A DNA stretch of 46,685 nucleotides, taken from NIOZ-UU35 sp964344175 (lineage in GTDB: Bacteria > Chloroflexota > Anaerolineae > Anaerolineales > UBA11858). The stretch's first letter is position 1. The number at the start of each line of letters is the position of its first letter. The DNA is taken from assembly GCA_964344175.1 (NCBI GenBank), contig CAYFMI010000026.1, positions 1 to 46,685 of the forward strand. Reading direction: 5' to 3'. Below, piece after piece: positions 7,189 through 15,839 of the stretch. A program made the position numbers and the translations under genes. The notes under the pieces were generated by a model, which saw only the letters and a list, made by a program, of their open reading frames with translations, was not told the origin of the DNA and ran no database searches.

Positions 7189-8508
7189 CTAATACCTGAT
7201 CTTTACAACGCCGCCCAGGTTGGCCTCCCGGCGCTTGGTGGTTGGCGAGGAACTACCGCTGCCGTTGGCGGAAAAGAGCATATCGACCAACGGTTTGAGC
7301 GCATCCCGATAGGCGTTGACCTGCTGCACCGGCAGGATACGGGCATCCTGGGCGTTGCCAACGTCGGGTATATCCGGGATTGTGGCAACAACGGGCGGAA
7401 AATGCCCATCGACATGCTCCGAGGCTTTGCGATGCCAGGTCGCGGCATCGACGCGCTGGCCGGGCTGGGTGCGGTTAAGCACCACCGAGATATTCCCCTC
7501 GGTGATGTTGTGCAAGCCTTCCAGTTGCCGCGCTACCGTCTGGTAGGCGCTGGCGGTGCGCCAGACGCCCTCCAGCGAGGGGCGCGCCACGATGACCAGC
7601 GTATTGGACGCGGCCATCGCCATCGCCGCCAGGGATGACGGCGGGGCGTCGATGATGATGACGGAATAGCTCTTGCGGATGGCGGTATCGACCAGATTGG
7701 CGATGCCGCGCGGGTCATCCATCGAGAATTCCAGCGCTTCGGCCTCGCTGAGGATGTCCGGGTACCCGGCGATGATGTCCAGTGTGCCTAATCGCTGGAT
7801 CGCCATATCCAGCCCTTCGGGTGTCGGGTTGGCCTGCCAGTTGAGAATATTCGGCTGGATCTTGATTTCCTTGCCGATGACCAGCGGGAGATCGTCCGGC
7901 GCGCCCAGGCCGATAAGCAGGGTACGGTAGTTGCGCTGGGCAGATTCCCAGGCTAAGTTTGTAGACGTTGTGGTCTTGCCTACGCCGCCCATCTGATTCC
8001 AGACGGTGATGATGCGGGTGGCAACAGGCCGCGAGCCTCCTGAACGGCCAACGTCCCAGGCGTCGGCGGAAACCTGCCGGATACGCACTTCGCCGAACAT
8101 CTGCTCCATGAGTGAGGCGATATGGACATCGACGTGAAAGACCGCCTTCACGCCGGGGATGCCCAGCAAGCTGGCTTTGGCGTTCTCGAAGTCGCTGTCT
8201 TGCATCTGGGGCATAACCACATAGGTTGATACCCCAATTGTGTTCACGCCTTCCATCAGGCTTTTGGGGCCTTCGTAAATCGCAGCGTCCAGCAGTACAA
8301 TGTCTGGGCGGGTACTCAATTTGGAGCGCAGATCGGGCGGATCGGTAGCCAGGGCTGTGACCTGGAATCGCTGATCGCTCGAAAAGGCATTGCGCCACAT
8401 TTCGAGTTTGTCTTGCCGACCGGCCAGTAAAACGCTGGCGATACTGGCTCTGCCAGCCAGCGCGCTGGCGCCGGTTTGTGTTGCATCCCATTGATATGGT
8501 AGTGACAT
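7189..8508 (-). CDS. cpaE: CpaE/TadZ-like pilus-localisation ATPase
   Basis: A 439-residue protein: an N-terminal receiver-like domain (about 22-140, with PDIVLLDAAIYEG in the phospho-acceptor region) and a C-terminal MinD/ParA-like domain. The P-loop is MGGVGKTTT with the catalytic Lys at 178, and DAPPSSLAAMAM is the switch II region. TadZ/CpaE proteins place the Tad machine at a cell pole. Odd: the ParA/MinD 'signature' Lys of KGGxGKT is Met here (QMGGVGKT), so hydrolysis or dimerisation may differ. GGAGG lies 6 nt before the ATG. Confidence 0.85.
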   Translation of the reverse strand: MSLPYQWDATQTGASALAGRASIASVLLAGRQDKLEMWRNAFSSDQRFQVTALATDPPDLRSKLSTRPDIVLLDAAIYEGPKSLMEGVNTIGVSTYVVMPQMQDSDFENAKASLLGIPGVKAVFHVDVHIASLMEQMFGEVRIRQVSADAWDVGRSGGSRPVATRIITVWNQMGGVGKTTTSTNLAWESAQRNYRTLLIGLGAPDDLPLVIGKEIKIQPNILNWQANPTPEGLDMAIQRLGTLDIIAGYPDILSEAEALEFSMDDPRGIANLVDTAIRKSYSVIIIDAPPSSLAAMAMAASNTLVIVARPSLEGVWRTASAYQTVARQLEGLHNITEGNISVVLNRTQPGQRVDAATWHRKASEHVDGHFPPVVATIPDIPDVGNAQDARILPVQQVNAYRDALKPLVDMLFSANGSGSSSPTTKRREANLGGVVKIRY

Positions 8509-8517
8509 TGTTTCCTC

Positions 8518-9402
8518 CTACGGTGTTGGCGTCGCTTCGAGAGTCGCGGCTGGCGTTTCGGTTTCGGCAGCCGGATCATACCCATAGGGCGTTACCGTTG
8601 GAGTCGGCGATGGGCCGGGTGTGCGCACCAGGTCAGGAACGAACAGACCGGATGTGCTGAACGCTACTGCTCCTTTCGGAACCAGGAATAGCGAAAACTC
8701 GACATCCGATGTGTGATCGAGCGCCGGAAGCAGTTCCAACAGGTTGACCATGACGGCATCTGTGCCTACGCCAAAGCGTTCGAAGTCGTAGGCGACGACC
8801 TGGGCATATATCGGTACGGCCAGGCTCACCACACCCGTTTCGTCGCGGGTTGGTGCGGGCGCGCCAAAGCTGTCCATGTTACTACCTTCTTCACTTACAG
8901 CTAGCGGGTCGCTTTGATAGGCCATCGGGTCGATGGCCTGGAATTCGGGGCTGATTGCCAGCACCCGCAAGCCCTCGGCGACGACTTTGGAGTATGTGCC
9001 TTCCGACGTGCGCAGTACGGCGGTTACGCCGACCAGATCGCCCACCTTGAGCAATCCGGCCAGTCCGCCCGCGTTATTGACTTCGATAGCCACTTTGCGC
9101 TCATCGACTTCGAGCGGCACGGTTTCACCGCCCAGGTTGGAGCGCAGAATCAGGTCGCCGCCTGAACGGGGGACGCTTAACGTTTCGCCTACCAGCAAGA
9201 CCGGGTCCGCAAACGCGCCCTCGGAGACGATGCTCTCTGGGCGTTCTTCGAGTTTGAGATCCGCTGCATCCAGGACATGACCGGCGGGCATATCGTAGGC
9301 CGCCACAGCAACGAGTACTTGATCCTCCTGCTGGCCTTTTAGCCCGGCCATCGCTGCTGCGAACACCAGGACAGGTACGATGTATGTGAGTGATTTCTTC
9401 AA
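8518..9402 (-). CDS. cpaB: CpaB/RcpC-like Tad pilus assembly protein
   Basis: A 294-residue protein with an N-terminal membrane anchor (about 5-20), a SAF domain (about 28-95: VAAYDMPAGHVLDAADL) and an RcpC-type domain with GDLVGVTAVLR, then a Pro/Thr tail (PTPTVTPYGY). SAF-RcpC proteins act outside the membrane and in Gram-negatives help set the secretin. No secretin gene is visible here, so a wall-linked role fits a monoderm envelope. The start is TTG (MKKS...), supported by GGAGG 8 nt upstream. The stop lies 9 nt before cpaE. Confidence 0.82.
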   Translation of the reverse strand: MKKSLTYIVPVLVFAAAMAGLKGQQEDQVLVAVAAYDMPAGHVLDAADLKLEERPESIVSEGAFADPVLLVGETLSVPRSGGDLILRSNLGGETVPLEVDERKVAIEVNNAGGLAGLLKVGDLVGVTAVLRTSEGTYSKVVAEGLRVLAISPEFQAIDPMAYQSDPLAVSEEGSNMDSFGAPAPTRDETGVVSLAVPIYAQVVAYDFERFGVGTDAVMVNLLELLPALDHTSDVEFSLFLVPKGAVAFSTSGLFVPDLVRTPGPSPTPTVTPYGYDPAAETETPAATLEATPTP

Positions 9403-9437
9403 AACCTTACCTCCGTGAGTTTACCGGTTTTATTTTG

Positions 9438-9461
9438 TAGTCGGAGTTGACTGCCCGACTA
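9438..9461 (-). other. Intercistronic hairpin before cpaB
   Basis: TAGTCGG / CCGACTA arms of 7 bp with a 10-nt loop, 2 nt after the stop of the 66-aa gene. No T-run follows on the minus strand, so it is more likely an RNA processing or stability hairpin than a terminator. Confidence 0.4.
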
Positions 9462-9463
9462 GG

Positions 9464-9664
9464 CTACATTTCCAATGGATCGCCAAATCCGCTGGCGTCC
9501 AGTGTTGCGACTACCTCGGCCAGGGTTTGCACACGGTAGTCAACGATCTTCTCATCCTGATTGACAACCAGGACAACGGCCTGCTGGTCGCCCAGCAGCC
9601 CGCTCAGAAAATTGGTAAGAAAATTCCTATGTTCCGTAGGGGTAGTTTTTTCGTCCTGTGTCAT
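9464..9664 (-). CDS. Small protein of unknown function (66 aa)
   Basis: A 66-residue acidic protein with a polar head (TQDEKTTPTEHRN) and a compact core (AVVLVVNQDEKIVDYRVQTL) that looks like a beta hairpin followed by a helix. No family recognised. AAGGAG is well placed before the ATG, and the gene sits 6 nt after the upstream stop and in the Tad operon, so it is likely expressed. A cytoplasmic partner of the large ATPase or of CpaE is possible but not shown. Confidence 0.5.
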   Translation of the reverse strand: MTQDEKTTPTEHRNFLTNFLSGLLGDQQAVVLVVNQDEKIVDYRVQTLAEVVATLDASGFGDPLEM

Positions 9665-9670
9665 TGCTCC

Positions 9671-9916
9671 TTATTCCTCCGGTGTGGTTGTAGGGGTCGA
9701 GGTCGGGGTGGCCGTGCGTAACGGAACAGGGGTCGGCACGTCGCCCCACCAGCCGGGTGTAGATGATGGTGTGGGGGTTAGCGATACCAGCGATGCCGGA
9801 GACCATGCCGGACGTTCGGCGTCGCTCTGATAGGACAGTTCGAGTGTTGTTGTGGCGACACCCAACACAATGACGATCAAGAGGCCAGCTAAAAATACGG
9901 ACACTTTTTGATTCAT
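9671..9916 (-). CDS. Small single-span membrane protein with Pro/Thr-rich tail
   Basis: An 81-residue protein: one hydrophobic segment (about 5-23), then an exported Ser/Thr/Pro tail (PTPSSTPGWW, TATPTSTPTTTPEE). The ATG overlaps the stop of the large ATPase gene (ATGA), which shows translational coupling. The tail resembles wall-spanning linkers seen in other proteins of this window. No family recognised; it may link the ATPase complex to the wall. Confidence 0.55.
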   Translation of the reverse strand: MNQKVSVFLAGLLIVIVLGVATTTLELSYQSDAERPAWSPASLVSLTPTPSSTPGWWGDVPTPVPLRTATPTSTPTTTPEE

Positions 9917-12900
9917 AGCGTGATTCGTCCTAGCTCCTCGGCCAGCTGCGCGTCCTTCGGCTCTTCGGCCGTGAGCATCAAGGGCATGAACAGCATGGGG
10001 CGCATTTCTGAGCGCTCAAAGGAATACGGGAAGCGACCGATCTGCATCCCGATCTGTAGATCCGAGACAAAACGCCGCCAATCCTCGTCACGGAAGCCCT
10101 TTTCGGACTTGCTCATTGACGACATGATGATGTCCTTGTCGTCTGGCTCGTCCATGTAGCCAACCACCATACTGGTGCAGCTTGAGCGGATACCGGAGGG
10201 TGTGGCGGCCAGCGATTGGACGATGAACGTCAGGTGTACGCCGTATTTGCGGGTATCCCTGGCGATGTCCTCCCACTGCTCAGCAACCGTGCCGCCGCCC
10301 GGGTTGTTGGGATCATAGGCGTCCATACCGGTGAGGATCTTGTTGGCTTCCTCCATGACCAGCAGCAGTTTTTTGTTATTGTCGATCATCTGCAAGCCGC
10401 GTTTTTTGGCCTTGTCGGTGACGATCAGCCAACCCGCCCACCCCAGCAGCCAGGCTTTCTCGAACTTACCCAGGAACTGCCCGCCTTCAAGGATCAGAAC
10501 ACCCTGGTCGCCCATCTCGCCCACGTCGACGCAATCGTAGCCAGGAGCGAACTGCGGTTCGGCGGATCCGCGCAAGAGCGCTCGAAGACGCTGCTCGATG
10601 CCGTCGAGAATGCCGCGCCCGATTTGATCGCGGGTTGGCAATGCATCACGCCGGGCGCAAATCTCGTCGTTGAGATCCTTTAGCCCGACGCTTTTGGAGC
10701 GGTGTACGGCGATCAACTGCCGTTGATCGGGTGTCAGATCGCCCAGGAGATCCCCCACCTGCGCACCGGCGAATGCGGCCTCGCTTGCATCGACAACCAC
10801 CCCCCAGCGGGCATCCGCGCGCACTTTAGGATCATCCACCAGTACACCAAATTGCAGGTAGATATACTCGACAGCATCCAGAAAGCGATGCTGCTGCTGT
10901 TTGACGCCCAACTGCGCCACGGTGGAGAAGATCGAGGCGAAGGATTTCATCTGCTCCTCGGGGTGGATGTAGCGCGAGATTTGCAGGGGATTCCAGCGCA
11001 ATGGGCGCACACCGGTGGGAGTAAGCTGCCGCACATCGACTTTGTCGCGCAGACCTGGGGCATTGAACAACTGCCGCCAGGCCCAGCCAAAATCCAGGAC
11101 AACGACGCGGTAATCCTCCCAATGCCGGGCGACTTCGTATACCAGCCGCATAGCGCCGACCGTTTTCCCATAGCCGGTGGCTGCCGCAAACATGATATGC
11201 ACAAAGCGGTCACGCGTCAGCTTGACCCTGGCGCTGGTCAGATCGCCCGTTTCTGGAGAGAACTGGTGTCCCAGCATGACCTCGCCGGGCATGTCAGGAT
11301 AGAAACCCAGCCCATCCTTGGGAATGGCCGGAATAATCCTGGCCGTGCCTTCGCGGAAAATGGCCGGGGCAGTGTAGGCGGCCAACTGCTCGATGGTCAG
11401 TACGGTAGAGAACTTGCCGCCCAGCGCGCCGTGCAGCGGATCGTTGGGATCGGGCAGCAGATAAGGCATAAACGATAGGGCGTGTGTGCGCAGCGTGTGT
11501 TCGACGGTCTGGTCGGCAGGCCGCACCGTCAGCACCGGGGTGATGCTCTTGGGGCCGTGGAACGCCTGGGGGACGAGGGCATCCCCGGCCGCTGCCGCCG
11601 CATTGCTTTCGGTGAACAATACCGCCTCGGTCAGGAAACCACCGGCGCGGCTAGCCAGCTTGAGCAGGTCTTCGATCTGCTGGTATACCTCGGTAAGCTG
11701 CATGGCGACATGATCTTCGGTTTGCCAGGAGCGATTGAGCGATATTCCGGGAACCAGGCCGGATGACAAGCCGCGAGTGAGTCCCTGCATCCCACTTGTG
11801 CCTCGATTCCAGCCCTCTGACCACGATTCCTGATGGCTCTCGCCCCAGCTTTCCTGCCGCGATTCCGCTACGCCCACCGTGTCCGACTGAGATGATGTGA
11901 ACGACTCTGATTCCCCCCACGTCCATGAGCGGGTCACCGTATCGGCTTCCATCACGGATTCGGCGCGCCCGGTACTTCTCGATCCGCTGATCGTGTCTGC
12001 CGTGCCGACGGTATGTGCGGATCCAACCGTTACCGCCGTGCCGGATGTGACCGCCGTGCCCTGCGATGTGCCTCCGGATGCGCCCCAAGTGGTTGCGTTT
12101 CCCCATCCCGACGTATCGGAATGAGAATTGCCTAATGTTGATGTGTTGGTATGTTGCCCCGATTGGCCTACGCTGCCGTTGACACTGGCGTTTCCGCCTG
12201 CAACACCGGGAATACCTACACTGCCACCAACCTGACCGCCTAGGCTGTTGTTCCACCCTGATGCGTCGGATTCGCCGACGCTGCTGCTCGATCCGTCGGT
12301 AGTTGATCCGCTCACCGACGAGGATCCGCCAGAGCTCCAGCCGGAATAGGAGCCGGAAGAATGCGATACCGAATTACTGTTCGTCACCGACCTGCTATTT
12401 GTCCAGGCTTCACTGTCGGTGTGCGCCCAGCCGCGTGACTCGCCTTCGCTAAGCGTTACCGTTGCCCCTTCCGTGTGCGAAATCGCTAATCCCTCGGACG
12501 ATGATTTGCCCCGCGTATGAGCGAAACCCTCGGTGTGCGACCGGCTATCGGTATGGCCTTCGCCCCAATCATGCTTAACGCCATCTGAAACGCCCACCGA
12601 TTCCGTTTCGCCGCGCGTATTTCCGCCGGTGACACTATTTGACAGCGCCGCCATGATCGGGATACTCAGGTTTGCGCCGATGGAAATCACACCGCGCTGG
12701 CGTGAAGCGATGTTGGATGTTTCGGCAGCCACGCGCATGGCGGCTTTCGTGAGCATATCACGCAATAGCCGTTCTGCCGTCACCTGAAAGACAAAATCCT
12801 CTTCGAGCTTCGCCAGGCCGCGGAACAGCATCTCGTTCTGCTCCGCCAGGTTGCCGCCGATACTGTCCAGGGTGATGATGTTGTTGCCTTCGGGTAGCGG

Positions 12901-13386
12901 GCTGCGCTCCTCGCGGGGGTCGGGATGTCCGAGCAATGCGGCGATATTGCGCGCCCGGCGGGTAACGAAATCCAGATACCACTCGATCCAGGTCAGATGT
13001 GGATGGCGGGTCTTGGATTGCTGTAAATTCGCCAGAACGCCCACCACAGCGGCCAGATTTTGCTCCGCCTCGTTTGCGGCTTCGGCCAGGGTCACCGCGT
13101 CCCCCGCTGCTCCGTAAAGCTGCACCACGCCGACATGCTCCGGTTTGAATATCCCGGCTGCGGTGTAGACGAAATCGACATTGGCGTTATACAGGCCGCG
13201 CAGTGCATTGACCTGTTTCCCGTAGACGTTGAAGTCCTCTAACTCGCCCCTGTCGAGGGCGATGACGGACAACTCGCGGAATGTCACCACGCGGTAGCGC
13301 ACATCCCCGAATTCGTCCTGGATGTGAAACCATAGGTGGCGAAAGTTGCCGTTATCGAGTTGGATGCCGTTATCAAGAATTTGCAT
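9913..13386 (-). CDS. HerA/VirB4-like ATPase with a large Ser/Gly-rich insert
   Basis: A 1157-residue protein. Residues 1-250 form a mixed alpha/beta and helical head; about 250-545 are Ser/Gly/Thr/Asn/Trp-rich, with recurring short units such as SHTEG and TDS; 555-700 are helical and linker; 720-1150 form a HerA/VirB4/TraG-type P-loop domain. Motifs: Walker A AATGYGKTVG (735-744), Walker B KKLLLVMEEANK (1005-1016), and an Arg-rich region near DTRKYGVHLTFIVQS (1044-1058). Such ATPases energise protein or DNA export. Its position inside the Tad operon just before cpaB is unusual and suggests that this machine moves DNA or an effector. No good ribosome binding site precedes the ATG, and a terminator lies 33 nt upstream. 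Confidence 0.8.
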   Translation of the reverse strand: MQILDNGIQLDNGNFRHLWFHIQDEFGDVRYRVVTFRELSVIALDRGELEDFNVYGKQVNALRGLYNANVDFVYTAAGIFKPEHVGVVQLYGAAGDAVTLAEAANEAEQNLAAVVGVLANLQQSKTRHPHLTWIEWYLDFVTRRARNIAALLGHPDPREERSPLPEGNNIITLDSIGGNLAEQNEMLFRGLAKLEEDFVFQVTAERLLRDMLTKAAMRVAAETSNIASRQRGVISIGANLSIPIMAALSNSVTGGNTRGETESVGVSDGVKHDWGEGHTDSRSHTEGFAHTRGKSSSEGLAISHTEGATVTLSEGESRGWAHTDSEAWTNSRSVTNSNSVSHSSGSYSGWSSGGSSSVSGSTTDGSSSSVGESDASGWNNSLGGQVGGSVGIPGVAGGNASVNGSVGQSGQHTNTSTLGNSHSDTSGWGNATTWGASGGTSQGTAVTSGTAVTVGSAHTVGTADTISGSRSTGRAESVMEADTVTRSWTWGESESFTSSQSDTVGVAESRQESWGESHQESWSEGWNRGTSGMQGLTRGLSSGLVPGISLNRSWQTEDHVAMQLTEVYQQIEDLLKLASRAGGFLTEAVLFTESNAAAAAGDALVPQAFHGPKSITPVLTVRPADQTVEHTLRTHALSFMPYLLPDPNDPLHGALGGKFSTVLTIEQLAAYTAPAIFREGTARIIPAIPKDGLGFYPDMPGEVMLGHQFSPETGDLTSARVKLTRDRFVHIMFAAATGYGKTVGAMRLVYEVARHWEDYRVVVLDFGWAWRQLFNAPGLRDKVDVRQLTPTGVRPLRWNPLQISRYIHPEEQMKSFASIFSTVAQLGVKQQQHRFLDAVEYIYLQFGVLVDDPKVRADARWGVVVDASEAAFAGAQVGDLLGDLTPDQRQLIAVHRSKSVGLKDLNDEICARRDALPTRDQIGRGILDGIEQRLRALLRGSAEPQFAPGYDCVDVGEMGDQGVLILEGGQFLGKFEKAWLLGWAGWLIVTDKAKKRGLQMIDNNKKLLLVMEEANKILTGMDAYDPNNPGGGTVAEQWEDIARDTRKYGVHLTFIVQSLAATPSGIRSSCTSMVVGYMDEPDDKDIIMSSMSKSEKGFRDEDWRRFVSDLQIGMQIGRFPYSFERSEMRPMLFMPLMLTAEEPKDAQLAEELGRITL

Positions 13387-13418
13387 AAATAGTTACGATA
13401 GCGTTTCAGTTGCCTTGC

Positions 13419-13450
13419 AAAAAACTTGGCCTGTGGCCGAGGCGGCCAAG
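13419..13450 (-). terminator. Intrinsic terminator in front of the large ATPase gene
   Basis: Minus strand CTTGGCC / GGCCAAG (7 bp, internal GCCTCGGCC) followed by TTTTTT. It lies between the 82-aa gene and the ATPase gene, so it probably lowers or gates transcription within the operon. Confidence 0.65.
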
Positions 13451-13468
13451 GTACACTAAGGTAATTTT

Positions 13469-13484
13469 TTGGCCGGGGGGCCAA
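13469..13484. repeat. Second TTGGCC hairpin
   Basis: TTGGCC, CCCC, GGCCAA. Same arms as the terminator 19 bp away. It has a T-run on the plus strand before the stem rather than after it, so it is not a terminator for the operon. Confidence 0.4.
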
Positions 13485-13492
13485 GATTCCAG

Positions 13493-13741
13493 CTACGCTT
13501 CAAATATGCGCTTCGCGTACTGGCAAACACACCGGATCAGCGCGTACTGCTCGATCATCAAAATGCCGTCGAATCCGGCCAGCCAGTCGGAAAGATTGCC
13601 ATTCAGGTTATGGATATCGCGCCCGGCGGCTTTATCCAGCCAGGCCAGCAGGCTTGCGCGGTAAGGTTCTTCGACCTGGTTGATCGTTGCGGCCAACTCC
13701 GCGGCCAGGCGTTCTGATAGTGGCGGCAAGATAGCGGCCAT
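13493..13741 (-). CDS. Small helical protein of unknown function (82 aa)
   Basis: An 82-residue, largely helical protein (LPPLSERLAAELAATINQVE, then RASLLAWLDKAAG). No membrane segment, no known motif. The ATG at 13741 lies 2 nt after the stop of the upstream membrane gene; a TTG 6 nt earlier is a less likely start. It ends 42 nt before the pair of TTGGCC hairpins. It may be a cytoplasmic subunit of the ATPase complex, but only the position supports that. Confidence 0.5.
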   Translation of the reverse strand: MAAILPPLSERLAAELAATINQVEEPYRASLLAWLDKAAGRDIHNLNGNLSDWLAGFDGILMIEQYALIRCVCQYAKRIFEA

Positions 13742-13743
13742 GT

Positions 13744-14301
13744 TCAATTCCGTTCATGCCCACGCGTGCGCACCTGGTAGATGATGTCCTCCGGTGTTCG
13801 GCCTTCGATGGGCGGGTGAACCCAGATGGCCTGCACCAGCATTCCGATGAAACCGAGTGGCAGGACGTAGACAGCAATGCCGATGATGACATTCAGATAC
13901 CCCTGTCCTTGCGCAAAAAATCCGCTGGGGTCTGCCAGTACGGGGGTAAGCAGTTGGTAGAGCAAGAATCCCAACCCGACCAGTGCGTAGGCTGCCAGGC
14001 CGCCAGCGATGCGCCAGCGCAGCATGGCCGGGTTGAATTTCTCCAGGCGCAGGGCGATGAGACTGCCCCAGGCCATCAGGATAAGCCACACGCCCATCAT
14101 GGTGGGGGCAAGCAGGGTACACAGTAATGCCAGCCCGCTGGCGACGATCATCCATGTCCGGCGGCTGCTTTCTGTGGAAATGCACAGCCAGACCAGGGGC
14201 GCGATCAGGATGACGGCTGTCCAGCGCGCCAGCAGCACGTATACGACCAACAAAAAGCCGTTGAGAACCCAGATCAAGGGGAGTGTGACCGCTTCAGGCA
14301 T
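13744..14301 (-). CDS. Polytopic membrane protein of unknown function
   Basis: A 185-residue protein with about four to six predicted membrane segments (for example around 8-25, 30-45, 55-85, 100-120, 135-160) and a hydrophilic tail (RTPEDIIYQVRTRGHERN). No recognised family. Gene order upstream of a HerA/VirB4-like ATPase matches where conjugation systems keep small channel proteins of the VirB3/VirB6 kind, but no sequence motif confirms this. The start has no clear ribosome binding site, and the gene lies 9 nt after the upstream stop, so coupling is likely. Confidence 0.55.
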   Translation of the reverse strand: MPEAVTLPLIWVLNGFLLVVYVLLARWTAVILIAPLVWLCISTESSRRTWMIVASGLALLCTLLAPTMMGVWLILMAWGSLIALRLEKFNPAMLRWRIAGGLAAYALVGLGFLLYQLLTPVLADPSGFFAQGQGYLNVIIGIAVYVLPLGFIGMLVQAIWVHPPIEGRTPEDIIYQVRTRGHERN

Positions 14302-14310
14302 GTCGGTTGA

Positions 14311-15045
14311 TTACCAGGTAATCGTGGCATCCAGCAGGTGTACCAGTGTGCTGAATGTTTGCGCAGCGGCCTCGCCATAGGCGCCCGCGGCGTAGATCTC
14401 GGCTACATATGTGCCGGGATCGCGGGGATCAAGGTGAAAGGTGATCGAAGCGTTTGTAGAGCCGATCCCGTTGTGAGTAGAGGGTGGGTGCAGGGGATAG
14501 TTGTCCAGCACATGCGCGCCGGGATAGCTGGCCGCCAGTTCGCCGGTGATCCAGTTGATGCTGTCAACGTGCAGATCCACTCGCCGCACTTCGATGATGG
14601 CGATGGTGTCGCGGGGCGGGCCTTCTGCGCAGCCGTTGGTCTTCAGACCGCCGACCACGGCGATGGTGACATCTACCCCGACATCATCCGGATCTTGCCC
14701 GATGACGACCGGGTAGGGCGGCTCCTGCGACTGCATGGTGATCGTTGGGGGCGCGTAGGTAGGGGTACAGACAACCGGCGCCGGAGGCGGCGGTGAGGGG
14801 TCACGTTCCTCTTCTTCGTCTTCATCGTCGTCTTCGTCACCTGGCCCCGGCTCTGGCTGCGGCTCTGGCGTCGGATCGTCTCCAGGACGTCTTATCCGCC
14901 ACTTCACGCACCAGCACAGACCGACTTGATGCCCCCCTGTACCCCAGCGCGCTTTGGCGTCCTGGTGGGATATGAACGCAGTTGCAAAACTGAGGCAGAG
15001 CAACAGCGTCAGCAATACAATTCGAAACAACTTTCGGTTTTTCAT
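14311..15045 (-). CDS. Secreted protein with Asp/Glu/Pro-rich linker
   Basis: A 244-residue protein with a Sec signal peptide (KNRKLFRIVLLTLLLCLSFA), a short Cys-containing part (GLCWCVKW), a highly acidic and Pro-rich linker (about 52-90) and a beta-rich C-terminal domain with TYVAEIYAAGAYGE, which resembles Ig-like or CARDB folds. No named family. AAGGAG precedes the ATG at 6 nt. Being exported and in the pilus operon, it may be an adhesin or a surface cap. The very acidic linker is notable. Confidence 0.6.
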   Translation of the reverse strand: MKNRKLFRIVLLTLLLCLSFATAFISHQDAKARWGTGGHQVGLCWCVKWRIRRPGDDPTPEPQPEPGPGDEDDDEDEEEERDPSPPPPAPVVCTPTYAPPTITMQSQEPPYPVVIGQDPDDVGVDVTIAVVGGLKTNGCAEGPPRDTIAIIEVRRVDLHVDSINWITGELAASYPGAHVLDNYPLHPPSTHNGIGSTNASITFHLDPRDPGTYVAEIYAAGAYGEAAAQTFSTLVHLLDATITW

Positions 15046-15056
15046 AGCGAACTCCT

Positions 15057-15839
15057 TCAGGGTGATACGACTTCGAACTGGAATTTATGATCGCCTACAT
15101 CCACTGTCCATGAACCGGCGGGATCATCTTCGAGGATGTCGAGTAAAGCAATTGCCAGACCACTAGCCGCGATTGCGGCCTCGTCGGAAAATAATTCGGT
15201 TCCGTTGGTGGTGATGCGTAAGGGTATCGTCTGTGCAGCCGGATCGTGTCCCCCGCACCAGGCTATCAGGATGCTGCCCAGGGGGATGTAGGGCGGATTG
15301 GGGTAGATGCCGCAGCCGTCTGGTTGGGGTTGAACTTGTTTGTCGTAATCCAGCGTGAAATTGATCCGTTGGGTGTTGCCGGTGCTGCCCCGCGCCACGA
15401 TGGTCAACTCGCCAGCCGGGTACGCGCTGGAATCCTGGCGGAGCTTGACTTCATGAAAGACGATGAAAGTTCCCTGGGCATCGGCGCTGGCCTCGCTGGA
15501 CGATTTGATGATGCCTTGCTCTGCGTGAATCATGTTGACCGTCAGGAGTTCCCAGGGGCTGAAGCCTTCGAAGACAACGACGACCAACTCGCCAGGGCCG
15601 AAAACCACACCCTGGTGATCGACGGTCACGAGCGGGAACGTCTCGCCGACCGGTTGTGAAGCGAGATCGCCGGCCGTTTCACTGTTGGAAATTTCCCCGC
15701 TCTCATCAACGGGCGCATCGGCGGAATTGTCGTTCGGAAGAACGCCCGCGATCACTCCCGGTATTTCGGGAACTTCCGGCGCAGAACTACAGGCGGTCAG
15801 GGCGACAGCCAGCAAAGCGGCGAATAAAGTACGTGTCAT
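15057..15839 (-). CDS. Lipoprotein of unknown function in the Tad operon
   Basis: A 260-residue protein with a lipobox (LTAC, Cys at 17), an acidic linker and beta-rich domains (FGPGELVVVVFEGFSPWELL; SAYPAGELTIVARG) that look Ig-like. The ATG at 15839 is preferred to the TTG 12 nt upstream because GGAGG is well spaced. Its start lies inside the preceding gene (53-bp overlap). It would be anchored on the outer face of the cytoplasmic membrane, suiting a pilus-base or wall-linked part. No function can be named. Confidence 0.6.
   Translation of the reverse strand: MTRTLFAALLAVALTACSSAPEVPEIPGVIAGVLPNDNSADAPVDESGEISNSETAGDLASQPVGETFPLVTVDHQGVVFGPGELVVVVFEGFSPWELLTVNMIHAEQGIIKSSSEASADAQGTFIVFHEVKLRQDSSAYPAGELTIVARGSTGNTQRINFTLDYDKQVQPQPDGCGIYPNPPYIPLGSILIAWCGGHDPAAQTIPLRITTNGTELFSDEAAIAASGLAIALLDILEDDPAGSWTVDVGDHKFQFEVVSP

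Noticed and set aside
9438..9461. Terminator between the 66-aa gene and cpaB
   Set aside because: No T-run follows the stem on the minus strand.
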